A DNA stretch of 8,056 bases from JBNLBT01 sp050303435 (GCA_050303435.1 JBNLBT010000136.1:1-8056), one strand, 5' to 3'; counted from the first letter of the stretch, positions 1-5,762 are shown. The notes: generated by a model not told the origin, from the letters alone. Program-made: numbers and translations.

Positions 1-1653
1 GGCGATGCGGGCGACCAGTTGATGCGCAAAGTGCAAGACAACGAAATCCCGGAAACCCGCATGCGCGACCTCGACCGGGTGATTCGCGCCGCCGCCAGCG
101 ATGAGCGCATCACGGTGCTGGTGCTGAATCCTGATTTTCTGTGGGGCGCCGGCCTTGCCAATCTGCGCGAGCTGGGTGAATCCATAGAAGCCTTCAAACA
201 ATCCGGCAAACCGGTCATCGCCATCGCTTCATCGCTGTCGCAGGGGCAGTACTATCTGGCTTCTCTGGCGGATGAAGTGTTGCTGGATCCGCAAGGGTTT
301 ATCTTCCTCACCGGCTTTGGCGCGTACCGCAATTACTTTAAAGACGGCCTGGACAAACTGGGCGTGGACGTGCATCTGTTCCGCGTCGGCGAATACAAAT
401 CGGCGGCCGAACCGTTTGTGCGCAACGACATGTCGCCCGAAGCCAAGGACGCCGGCCTGCACTTTCTCAATGATCTGTGGGACACCTTTTTGGACGACAT
501 CGCAGCGCACCGCGGCATTGCAGCCGAAGACCTGCGCTCCCTGGTTGAGGATCAGGCCAACCTGATGCAGCAGCACGACGGCAACGTGGCTGAAATGGCG
601 CAGGACATCGGTCTGGTGGATCGCGTGATGAAACGCCAGTTCATGCACAAATACATCGCCGAACTGAGCGCTTTCAACGAGGACGGTGATTCATTCCGTG
701 GCATTTCACACGAAGACTATCTGACACACCTGCAAGACAATGAGGCCGAACACGCCGATTGGCCCCAGGTGGCTGTGGTGGTGGCCGAAGGCGCCATTGT
801 CAGTGGCGAACAACCGCCCGGCACCATTGGCGGCGTGTCCACCGCGGCGCTGTTGCAGCGCGCCCGCCTGGATGAACGCGTCAAGGCGGTGGTGTTGCGT
901 GTCAACAGCCCGGGCGGCGGCGTGTTTCCGTCGGAACAAATCCGCCGTGAAGTCGACGCCATCATGAGCGCCGGCAAACCGGTGGTGGTGTCGATGGGCA
1001 ATGTGGCGGCTTCCGGTGGTTACTGGATTTCCATGACGGCCGACAGCATCTGGGCCGATGAAGCCACCATCACCGGCTCCATCGGCATCTACGGCATGCT
1101 GATGACATTCCCCAAACTGTTTGACAAACTGGGCATCCATTCCGACGGCGTCGGCACCACCAAATGGGTGGGCGCGTTCCGACCGGATCGTGAACTGGAT
1201 GAAGAGTTCGCGCGTTTGATTCAAAGCAACATTGAATACGGCTATCAACAATTCATTGCCTCGGTGGCGCACGCGCGGGGCCTGGAAGTTGACATGGTCG
1301 ACAAAATTGCCCGCGGCCGTGTGTGGACCGCGCGTCAGGCCCACGAGCTGGGTCTGGTGGATCACCTGGGTGGTCTTAGCCCGGCGCTGGCCGATGCCGC
1401 GCAGCGCGCAGGCATTGGCGATCAGCACAACGTGGTCTGGGTTGAACAGCAAACGCACTGGCTGGACCGTTTTGTCTACCGCGTGGTTTCCGGACTGGAT
1501 GACCTGGTGGGCTTACACGGCCACACACCAGGCACCCCTTCACTGAGCGCCTTGCTGCAGCGCCATGGCCAGGAAATGCAACTGCTGGACGAGGCCATGC
1601 AAAACCGCACGCACCAGTTTGCCTATTGCTTCTGCAACCTGAAATCGCTGTAG
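1..1653 (+). CDS. sppA: Signal peptide peptidase SppA, long (67K) form, 5'-truncated
   Basis: Inner-membrane serine protease that degrades signal peptides left after secretion. The frame is open from base 1, so the gene starts outside the window; from E. coli SppA (618 aa) I infer that roughly 75 N-terminal residues, including the membrane anchor, are missing. Both halves of the long form are visible. The first half carries the general-base lysine in FRVGEYKSAAEPF (Lys codon 397-399), followed by NDMSPEA. The second half has LRVNSPGGGV and the nucleophile in SMGNVAASGGYWIS (Ser codon 1012-1014). The Lys-Ser distance is 205 residues against 200 in E. coli, so the Ser/Lys dyad is intact. TGSIGIYG and GRVWTARQAHELGLVD are also typical. 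The C-terminal tail of about 60 residues is not recognisable. The gene directly precedes the rpoH control region. Family assignment is secure. Confidence 0.96.
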   Translation, partial: GDAGDQLMRKVQDNEIPETRMRDLDRVIRAAASDERITVLVLNPDFLWGAGLANLRELGESIEAFKQSGKPVIAIASSLSQGQYYLASLADEVLLDPQGFIFLTGFGAYRNYFKDGLDKLGVDVHLFRVGEYKSAAEPFVRNDMSPEAKDAGLHFLNDLWDTFLDDIAAHRGIAAEDLRSLVEDQANLMQQHDGNVAEMAQDIGLVDRVMKRQFMHKYIAELSAFNEDGDSFRGISHEDYLTHLQDNEAEHADWPQVAVVVAEGAIVSGEQPPGTIGGVSTAALLQRARLDERVKAVVLRVNSPGGGVFPSEQIRREVDAIMSAGKPVVVSMGNVAASGGYWISMTADSIWADEATITGSIGIYGMLMTFPKLFDKLGIHSDGVGTTKWVGAFRPDRELDEEFARLIQSNIEYGYQQFIASVAHARGLEVDMVDKIARGRVWTARQAHELGLVDHLGGLSPALADAAQRAGIGDQHNVVWVEQQTHWLDRFVYRVVSGLDDLVGLHGHTPGTPSLSALLQRHGQEMQLLDEAMQNRTHQFAYCFCNLKSL

Positions 1654-1683
1654 TTGCGGTCGCCGGTTGGCCTGGTATATAAT
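1654..1683 (+). promoter_or_regulatory. Candidate sigma-70 promoter for rpoH
   Basis: TTGCGG (1654-1659) and a perfect TATAAT (1678-1683) are separated by 18 bp, starting on the base after the sppA stop codon. Transcription would start near 1690, leaving a leader of about 115 nt before rpoH. A weaker second candidate, TTGTCT (1736-1741) with TATAGA (1758-1763) and a 16-bp spacer, lies nearer the gene. Several promoters ahead of rpoH would match the E. coli arrangement. Predicted from sequence only. Confidence 0.55.
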
Positions 1684-1715
1684 GTCTGGCCCCTGTTGCT
1701 TGATGACGAGGACAG

Positions 1716-1743
1716 GGAACTCAATCACGACTGGTTTGTCTAA
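1716..1743 (+). promoter_or_regulatory. Candidate sigma-E (RpoE/ECF) promoter for rpoH
   Basis: GGAACT (1716-1721) is followed by GTCTAA (1738-1743). Between the AAC core of the -35 and the GTC of the -10 there are exactly 17 bases, the spacing found in the sigma-E-dependent P3 promoter of E. coli rpoH, and both half-sites match the RpoE consensus (GGAACTT, GTCtaA) closely. The start site would fall near 1749-1751, giving a short leader of about 57 nt. Such a promoter would link envelope damage to the cytoplasmic heat-shock regulon. The function is inferred from the match and from knowledge of E. coli. Confidence 0.6.
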
Positions 1744-1764
1744 TCGAACAGTCAATTTATAGAT

Positions 1765-1790
1765 GTCGCCGGCCCTTCAGTGGCGGTGAC
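1765..1790 (+). promoter_or_regulatory. Hairpin in the rpoH leader, just upstream of the ribosome binding site
   Basis: GTCGCC (1765-1770) pairs with GGTGAC (1785-1790) with one G-U pair. The stem continues, after a one-base bulge at 1771, with GCC (1772-1774) against GGC (1782-1784), closing a 7-base loop. It ends five bases before the GGAG Shine-Dalgarno and would be present in transcripts from either main promoter candidate. It is not a terminator, as no T-run follows. A role in translation or mRNA stability is only a guess. Confidence 0.4.
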
Positions 1791-1806
1791 CAATCGGAGT
1801 GAATAA

Positions 1807-2661
1807 GTGAGCAACGAAGCAATTAAAAAACAATTGCCCATGCCTTCGGTCTCGGGTTCACTGGATGCCTACATCAGCACAGTCAACCAGATTCCGGTTC
1901 TGACCGTCAAGGAAGAACGTCAGTTGGCCAAACGGGTGTTTGAACACAACGATCTTGAAGCCGCGCATCAGCTGGTGATGTCTCACCTGCGATTCGTGGT
2001 GTACATCGCCAAAGGCTATTCCGGCTACGGCTTGCCCATTGGCGACTTGATCCAGGAAGGCAACATTGGCCTGATGAAGGCCATCAAACGCTTTGACCCG
2101 GCACACAAAGTGCGGCTGGTGTCTTTTGCCGTTCACTGGATTCGTGCAGAAATTCATGAATTTATTTTGAAAAACTGGCGGGTGCTGAAAGTGGCCACCA
2201 CCAAAGCGCACCGCAAACTGTTTTTCAATCTGCGCAAATCGAAAAAACGCCTCGGCTGGTTCACCCAGGATGAAGTGGAGCAGGTGGCGCGTGACCTCGA
2301 CGTCAAACCGGAAGTGGTGGTGGAAATGGAATCCCGCCTGCACGGACAAGACATTTCCTTTGATGCGCCGGTGGACGATGACGAGGACGGCTATTCACCT
2401 CAGGTGTGGCTGAAAAGTTCTGCGCCGACACCGGAATCGCAGGTGATTCATGAAGCGGAAGCGGAAACACATCACACCGCCCTGCTGAAAGGCCTGGACA
2501 AATTGGATGAGCGCAGCCTGGACATCATCCGTTCGCGCTGGCTGACCGATGACAAGGCCACCTTGCAGGAGCTGGCTGACAAATACAGCGTTTCAGCCGA
2601 GCGCATCCGGCAACTCGAAGCCGTGGCCCTGAAAAAGCTGAAGGCCCAGATCGCGGTCTGA
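1807..2661 (+). CDS. rpoH: RNA polymerase heat-shock sigma factor sigma-32 (RpoH)
   Basis: Directs RNA polymerase to heat-shock promoters for chaperones and proteases. At 284 aa it equals E. coli RpoH. The start is GTG at 1807 with GGAG at 1796-1799, seven bases upstream. Region 2 spans roughly residues 55-125 (SHLRFVVYIAKGYSGYG, DLIQEGNIGLMKA, FAVHWIRAEIHEF). The RpoH box, diagnostic against other sigma-70 paralogues, is HRKLFFNLRK (135-144). Region 4 ends with a helix-turn-helix (TLQELADKYSVSAERIRQLE, about 252-271). Positions matching the E. coli homeostatic-control residues L47, A50 and I54 are L50, A53 and V57, so chaperone- and FtsH-linked turnover is probably kept. Upstream are sigma-70-like and sigma-E-like promoter candidates; downstream is a strong terminator, so it is likely transcribed alone. 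The ftsYEX genes usually found upstream are absent. Confidence 0.98.
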   Translation: MSNEAIKKQLPMPSVSGSLDAYISTVNQIPVLTVKEERQLAKRVFEHNDLEAAHQLVMSHLRFVVYIAKGYSGYGLPIGDLIQEGNIGLMKAIKRFDPAHKVRLVSFAVHWIRAEIHEFILKNWRVLKVATTKAHRKLFFNLRKSKKRLGWFTQDEVEQVARDLDVKPEVVVEMESRLHGQDISFDAPVDDDEDGYSPQVWLKSSAPTPESQVIHEAEAETHHTALLKGLDKLDERSLDIIRSRWLTDDKATLQELADKYSVSAERIRQLEAVALKKLKAQIAV

Positions 2662-2685
2662 CAGAAAACCATCAAGGATGCTTTA

Positions 2686-2724
2686 AAAACCCGCAAACCG
2701 ATGACCGGTTGCGGGTTTTTTTTT
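2686..2724 (+). terminator. Rho-independent terminator of rpoH
   Basis: The left arm AAAACCCGCAAACCG (2686-2700) pairs with CGGTTGCGGGTTTT (2706-2719) apart from one bulged A. A short loop separates the arms and a run of nine T (2716-2724) follows. It sits 25 bases after the rpoH stop and isolates the next gene from rpoH transcription. Confidence 0.92.
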
Positions 2725-2741
2725 GACTATTTTGCAGTGCC

Positions 2742-2767
2742 TGTAACCTTGCAGTCATTCATTCGTC
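2742..2767 (+). promoter_or_regulatory. Candidate ECF-sigma promoter, TGTAAC-N16-CGTC
   Basis: TGTAAC (2742-2747) and CGTC (2764-2767) are separated by 16 bases, the classic form of ECF sigma promoters (an AAC-containing -35 and a CGTC-like -10). The start site would lie near 2774, about 30 nt before the ATG at 2805. The same 10 bases with the same spacing recur before the ABC transporter gene at 7286. No comparably good sigma-70 promoter is visible: TTGACT at 2723-2728 has no well-placed -10. Confidence 0.5.
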
Positions 2768-2804
2768 TTAAACAGCAACAAGACAACACCGAATGAGGAC
2801 CAAC

Positions 2805-3488
2805 ATGAAACACATTTTTCTGATTCTGATCGCCGGACTGTCCATCAGTCTGAACGCCTCCGGCGGTTTTCTGGGCAGCAAACAAGTGCCCGACAACACC
2901 CACGCACCGGACAAGGACATTGACACCGTGAACGGCTCCATCAGCGTGGGTCACCACGCCGTGGTGGATGATCTTGACACCGTCAATGGCTCAATCAAAG
3001 TCGGTGAAATGAGCGTCGTCGGCGAGGTGGAAACCGTCAACGGCAGCATCGTATTTTCCGATCAGGTCACCGCCGAAAGCGTGGAAACGGTCAACGGTTC
3101 CATCAAGCTGGGTTCGGCCTGTCAGATCAACGGCGATGTCACCACCGTCAACGGCGCCATCAAGGCCGGCGAAGGCTGTCTGATTGAAGGCACCTTGGAG
3201 ACCGTCAATGGCTCTTTGCACCTGGATGCCAGCACCGTCAAGGGCGACATGGTCACCGTCAACGGCGACATGCACCTGGATGGCGGTGCTCACCTGCAGG
3301 GCGATCTGGTGGTCAACAAACCCTCTGGATTCTTTAATTCAATGAAAAAGCCGCCTGAAATTCATGTCGGCAAAAACGCCCGCATTGAAGGCGATCTGAT
3401 TTTTAAGCGCCCGGTCAAGCTGTATCTGGATGACAGCGCTGAAATCGGCGACATCACCGGCGATGATGTGGAAATAATTCGTCGCTGA
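2805..3488 (+). CDS. Secreted TVNG-repeat protein, predicted bactofilin-like beta-solenoid
   Basis: A 227-residue protein of unknown function. The start is ATG 2805 (MKHIFLIL), with AGGA at 2796-2799; an in-frame ATG at 2793 would overlap that site and spoil the signal peptide. Residues 1 to about 19 form a signal sequence (MKHIFLILIAGLSISLNAS) with no lipobox, so export to the periplasm or beyond is likely. Seven repeats headed D/E-T-V-N-G-S-I start at residues 40, 58, 76, 94, 113, 132 and 150, spaced 18-19 residues, as expected for one turn of a parallel beta-helix. A less regular stretch (about 157-227) continues in the same style (IHVGKNARIEGDL). Similar repeat proteins occur in other gammaproteobacteria and resemble the polymer-forming bactofilin fold. 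It has its own promoter candidate and terminator, so is probably monocistronic. Structure and export are inferred; the biological role is unknown. Confidence 0.85.
   Translation: MKHIFLILIAGLSISLNASGGFLGSKQVPDNTHAPDKDIDTVNGSISVGHHAVVDDLDTVNGSIKVGEMSVVGEVETVNGSIVFSDQVTAESVETVNGSIKLGSACQINGDVTTVNGAIKAGEGCLIEGTLETVNGSLHLDASTVKGDMVTVNGDMHLDGGAHLQGDLVVNKPSGFFNSMKKPPEIHVGKNARIEGDLIFKRPVKLYLDDSAEIGDITGDDVEIIRR
2922..3272 (+). repeat. Seven in-frame 54-57 bp repeats encoding the TVNGSI units
   Basis: The most conserved core of each unit encodes T-V-N-G-(S/A/D)-(I/L/M), usually as ACCGTCAACGGC or a close variant. Units begin at 2922, 2976, 3030, 3084, 3141, 3198 and 3252. They have diverged in sequence between the cores, which points to old tandem duplication kept by protein structure, not recent expansion. 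Confidence 0.85.
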
Positions 3489-3966
3489 GAGACCAATCCA
3501 GCCGTTGCAAATCGGCTGTATCTGCCAGGGCTTGCCACAAATCGGCAAGCCTTTTTTTATGCACCGGATGCATCAGGTCCGGCGCCAGATCCACCATCGG
3601 CCTGAGCACGTAATCGCGTTGCACCAGTTCAGCCCTGGGCAATTGCACCGGCTCACTCTGCACCCGCCGATTGAACAGCAACACATCGATGTCCAGGGTG
3701 CGGTCTGAATAGCGCGGCGCACTGCGGTCGCGCCGGTGAGCGTCTTCAATGCCCTGCAACCAGCGCTTCAACGGCTGCAAGCGAAAATGCGTGTCAATGC
3801 ACGCCGCCAGATTGTAAAAGTCCGCACCATCGAAACCATAGGCCGGGGACCGGTACACCGGGGAAATGCGCAGCCTGCGAAACGAACAGGCCAGCAACTG
3901 CACGCAGGCACGGAGGTGCTGCTCGCGATCGCGGTTGCTGCCGATGCCCAGGTACACACGGTTCAT
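3454..3966 (-). CDS. folK: 2-amino-4-hydroxy-6-hydroxymethyldihydropteridine pyrophosphokinase (HPPK)
   Basis: Transfers pyrophosphate from ATP to 6-hydroxymethyl-7,8-dihydropterin in folate synthesis; cytoplasmic. It has 170 residues (E. coli 159). The start is ATG 3966, giving the typical VYLGIGSN N-terminus, with AGG seven bases upstream; an in-frame ATG at 4008 would add 14 residues without homology. The Mg-binding motif is RTLDIDVLLF (aspartates 92 and 94), preceded by RDRSAPRYSD. This differs from the common R-W-G-P-R-T form, and GSNRDREQHL lacks the usual G-D of GSNLGDR. Both features fit a divergent FolK subgroup that I recall from other gammaproteobacteria. SPVYRSPAYGF and DFYNLAA are further family landmarks. 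The last 35 bp overlap the 3' end of the convergent repeat-protein gene. The start overlaps the end of a small doubtful ORF by ATGA. No other folate gene is adjacent. Confidence 0.92.
   Translation of the reverse strand: MNRVYLGIGSNRDREQHLRACVQLLACSFRRLRISPVYRSPAYGFDGADFYNLAACIDTHFRLQPLKRWLQGIEDAHRRDRSAPRYSDRTLDIDVLLFNRRVQSEPVQLPRAELVQRDYVLRPMVDLAPDLMHPVHKKRLADLWQALADTADLQRLDWSLSDELFPHHRR
3529..3558 (+). terminator. Rho-independent terminator of the TVNG-repeat gene, inside antisense folK
   Basis: GGCTTGCC (3529-3536) pairs perfectly with GGCAAGCC (3544-3551) around a 7-base loop and is followed by seven T (3552-3558). It lies 41 bases after the stop of the repeat-protein gene. It is wholly within the folK coding region on the other strand, where it encodes part of HKKRLADLWQALAD. 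No matching T-run exists in the folK direction, so it acts only on rightward transcripts. Confidence 0.85.
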
Positions 3967-4193
3967 GCCAGCACCTGCATCCACCCGCATGCAACCGGTG
4001 ATTTGCACGCGACACCATGCCTTGGCACCGGCATCACTTTCATGGAGGACCCATCAAGACAGGCGACAGAAAGGCCACCCGTGCAGTGCACCGCGTATTT
4101 GACTTCGCCGGCAAAACACGCGGCACCAACAGTGGTCCTCACATTCAATGCGGTGAGGCCGGCCCGGCAAGTCAGCAGATCAACTCGCAGCAT
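3963..4193 (-). CDS. Doubtful 76-codon ORF between the SirB2-like gene and folK
   Basis: Only the geometry argues for this ORF. Its ATG (4193) follows the TAG stop of the SirB2-like gene with no gap, and its TGA overlaps the folK ATG as ATGA, so it fills the 227-bp interval exactly and could couple translation across all three. Against it: the product (MLRVDLLTCRAGLTAL...) resembles nothing I know, has six cysteines in 76 residues and no clear hydrophobic or repeat pattern, lacks a convincing Shine-Dalgarno, and its codon third positions are less biased than those of the neighbours. It may simply be the folK leader. An imperfect hairpin (CCTCAC 4137-4142 with GTGAGG 4153-4158) lies inside it. 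Confidence 0.22.
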   Translation of the reverse strand: MLRVDLLTCRAGLTALNVRTTVGAACFAGEVKYAVHCTGGLSVACLDGSSMKVMPVPRHGVACKSPVACGWMQVLA

Positions 4194-4565
4194 CTATCCG
4201 ACAAAAAACAACGGGTCTTTGGTGATCGCCGTCATGACCATGTAAATCACCGTGAAGGTGGCCAGAATGAAGCCGATGTGTGCCGTTGAACCGGTTTTTT
4301 TCATGGCCACCAGGCCGAATCCAATGTACAGCACCAGCGCCACCAGCTTGACTTGCAACCACGGTTCTTCAAGGAATGACAAGCCACCGAGCATCAGCAA
4401 ATAAACGCCGCTGAGCAACAGCAGACTGTCGATCACATGCGGCGCCACTTTGAGCAACCCTTCGGGACGGACGCCTCGAAACACTTTGATGAAAAAGCGA
4501 AACTCAAACAGAATCACACTGAAAATCAGCAAAAAGATGTGCAGTAATTTGATGCCGAAATACAT
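4194..4565 (-). CDS. SirB2-family inner-membrane protein
   Basis: A 123-residue integral membrane protein of the SirB2/YchQ family, whose biochemical role is not established; the name comes from a Salmonella locus affecting invasion-gene expression. The start is ATG 4565 (MYFGIKLLHIF), aligning with the family N-terminus; the frame extends upstream to 4772 but that part is not protein-like. No good Shine-Dalgarno is visible. Four hydrophobic segments lie at about residues 4-22, 42-62, 70-88 and 96-114. Family landmarks are the histidine in LLHIF, APHVIDSLLLLSG, the lysine in VKLVALVLYIGFG, and TKDPLF near the end. A -10-like TATATT on this strand (plus coordinates 4591-4596) would give a leader of about 20 nt, but its -35 is poor. 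In E. coli the relative sits beside prmC; here it lies upstream of folK on the same strand. Confidence 0.85.
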   Translation of the reverse strand: MYFGIKLLHIFLLIFSVILFEFRFFIKVFRGVRPEGLLKVAPHVIDSLLLLSGVYLLMLGGLSFLEEPWLQVKLVALVLYIGFGLVAMKKTGSTAHIGFILATFTVIYMVMTAITKDPLFFVG

Positions 4566-4820
4566 GCGCGGGAACACCGGTGAAAGGCACAATATACCCC
4601 TGGCCGATGACAAAAACCAGCGTTTGTTAGCGCGGGTCGGAAAAAGGTCATCTTGCGCCCACTCGCGGCACATTTGCGCTAGAATGGTGGTCCTGAAGAC
4701 GATGAAGATCTGCACATTGCAGCGCCGCTTGCGAATGCAGTGCGTCGGGCAAACCCATGCGCTTGCCGGCATGGTTATCGTTTAGATTCAATCAACAAAC
4801 ATATTTTTGGAAGAACCATC
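4566..4820. other. Divergent intergenic region between the SirB2-like and SGNH hydrolase genes
   Basis: These 255 bp hold no gene I can support; ORFs crossing it are extensions of its neighbours. Rightward, a -10-like TAGAAT (4680-4685) lacks a well-spaced -35. Near the hydrolase there are two mutually exclusive small hairpins: GGCAA (4748-4752) with TTGCC (4763-4767), and CCATGC (4755-4760) with GCATGG (4769-4774). If transcribed, they would lie in the hydrolase leader. No T-run follows either. Confidence 0.5.
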
Positions 4821-5663
4821 ATGCGCCACTCCATCCTGACACCCGCGTTGTTGCTGATGTTGCTGAGCCCGGCCCTAGAGGCCCAGACCACCCGCGTGCT
4901 GCTGGTCGGCGACAGTTGGGCGGAACAGCAGTGGGATGACCAGGCACACGCCATGGTGTTTGCCGCCAATGGCCACAGTCACATCGCCGTTGACGGCACC
5001 ACCACGGCCATCTCCGGCAGCACCGCGGCCGAATGGAACACGCCGTCGCAGCTGCAAGTGATCGCCGATGCACTGGCGGCCCAACCCGACATCGACACCG
5101 TGCAACTGACGCTCGGTGGCAACGATTTTCTTGATGCCTGGAACGCCAACATGACCGCGCAGCAAGCGCAGCAATTGCAACAACAAATCGTTGCCGACCT
5201 GGACGCCGTGGTGCAATTCATTCTGGATCAACGCGCCGACATGGAGGTGTTGCTCAGTTTCTATGACTACCCCAACTTCGACGACACCTTAACCGGCATC
5301 TCTGCGATCTTCTGCCTGCCGTTGTGGAACGACATGGCCCAGCCCACACCCAGTGAGCTGAATCAGGCGGCGATTGATTTTGAACAGGCCTACGGCGAAA
5401 TCAGTGCCCAGCGCGGGCGGGTGCGACAGGTCAGTCATTTCGGCTTGATGCAATTCAGCTACGGGTTTCCCGATCAGGGCATTCAGCCGGGTGACCTGAC
5501 GCCACCCGGAGACCTGGCCCGGCCCAGTCCGATTGAAGCCATGCGATTGCAACTGGATTGTTTTCATTTGCGCCCGGCGGGCTACGATGTACTGGTGCAA
5601 AACATGTTCGACCGCTACTACCGAGCGCGCTTCGACGGCATTTTTCGCACCGCGTTTGATTAA
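4821..5663 (+). CDS. Secreted SGNH/GDSL-type hydrolase
   Basis: Probable exported esterase or lipase of the SGNH superfamily; substrate unknown. It has 280 residues. ATG 4821 is preceded by GGAAG seven bases upstream, and starting there gives a clean signal peptide (MRHSILTPALLLMLLSPALEA, cleavage near 21); an upstream in-frame ATG at 4740 has neither. Catalytic blocks are in order: block I VLLVGDSW (nucleophile Ser32), a block II glycine at about 66 in ISGSTAAEW, block III LTLGGND (Asn101), and block V DCFHLRPAGY (Asp246 and His249). All four invariant positions are present, so it should be active. The only two cysteines, 164 and 247, could form a disulfide, and one sits inside the catalytic D-x-x-H. 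It diverges from the SirB2-like gene and converges on ispF across 99 bp, in which I find no convincing terminator for either gene. It looks monocistronic. Confidence 0.9.
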   Translation: MRHSILTPALLLMLLSPALEAQTTRVLLVGDSWAEQQWDDQAHAMVFAANGHSHIAVDGTTTAISGSTAAEWNTPSQLQVIADALAAQPDIDTVQLTLGGNDFLDAWNANMTAQQAQQLQQQIVADLDAVVQFILDQRADMEVLLSFYDYPNFDDTLTGISAIFCLPLWNDMAQPTPSELNQAAIDFEQAYGEISAQRGRVRQVSHFGLMQFSYGFPDQGIQPGDLTPPGDLARPSPIEAMRLQLDCFHLRPAGYDVLVQNMFDRYYRARFDGIFRTAFD

Positions 5664-5762
5664 AGCCCGATGTCGCCCTTGGCAACGCAGCTGTTGACCT
5701 GAAAAAACAGACACCGCAGGGGCGCTACCAAAGGGCGTTCTTCACAGTCCTTGCCCGGCGGC

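Noticed and set aside
706..1458. Long minus-strand ORF (250 codons) opposite sppA
   Set aside because: Product is His- and Gly-rich, resembles no family, and lies wholly antisense to a gene with intact catalytic motifs; a frame shadow of high-GC coding sequence.
2723..2749. Sigma-70 promoter TTGACT with a -10 near TGTAAC or TAACCT for the repeat-protein gene
   Set aside because: Spacers of 13 or 15 bp and poor -10 matches; the ECF reading of the same area is better, and TTGACT overlaps the T-run of the rpoH terminator.
2922..3272. Regular repeats that could suggest a CRISPR-like or minisatellite array
   Set aside because: Spacing is a multiple of three, the units stay in frame, and the conserved part encodes T-V-N-G; they are protein repeats.
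3736..4245. Plus-strand ORF (169 codons) opposite folK and the following gap
   Set aside because: Antisense to folK, no recognisable domain, no convincing ribosome binding site; shadow.
4566..4772. N-terminal extension of the SirB2-like protein to an ATG at 4772
   Set aside because: The extra 69 residues are unlike a membrane protein or any family member, and the known N-terminal pattern begins at MYFGIKLLHIF.
4740..4820. N-terminal extension of the SGNH hydrolase to an ATG at 4740
   Set aside because: It would bury the signal peptide; ATG 4821 has a good Shine-Dalgarno and a normal signal sequence.
5289..5714. Minus-strand ORF (141 codons) opposite the hydrolase
   Set aside because: No family resemblance and antisense to conserved catalytic blocks; shadow.
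5664..5762. Possible bidirectional terminator between the hydrolase gene and ispF
   Set aside because: Only short GC stems (for example GCCCG 5753-5757 with CGGGC 5766-5770) without a T-run on either strand at the right place; the A6 run at 5702-5707 has no good stem beside it.
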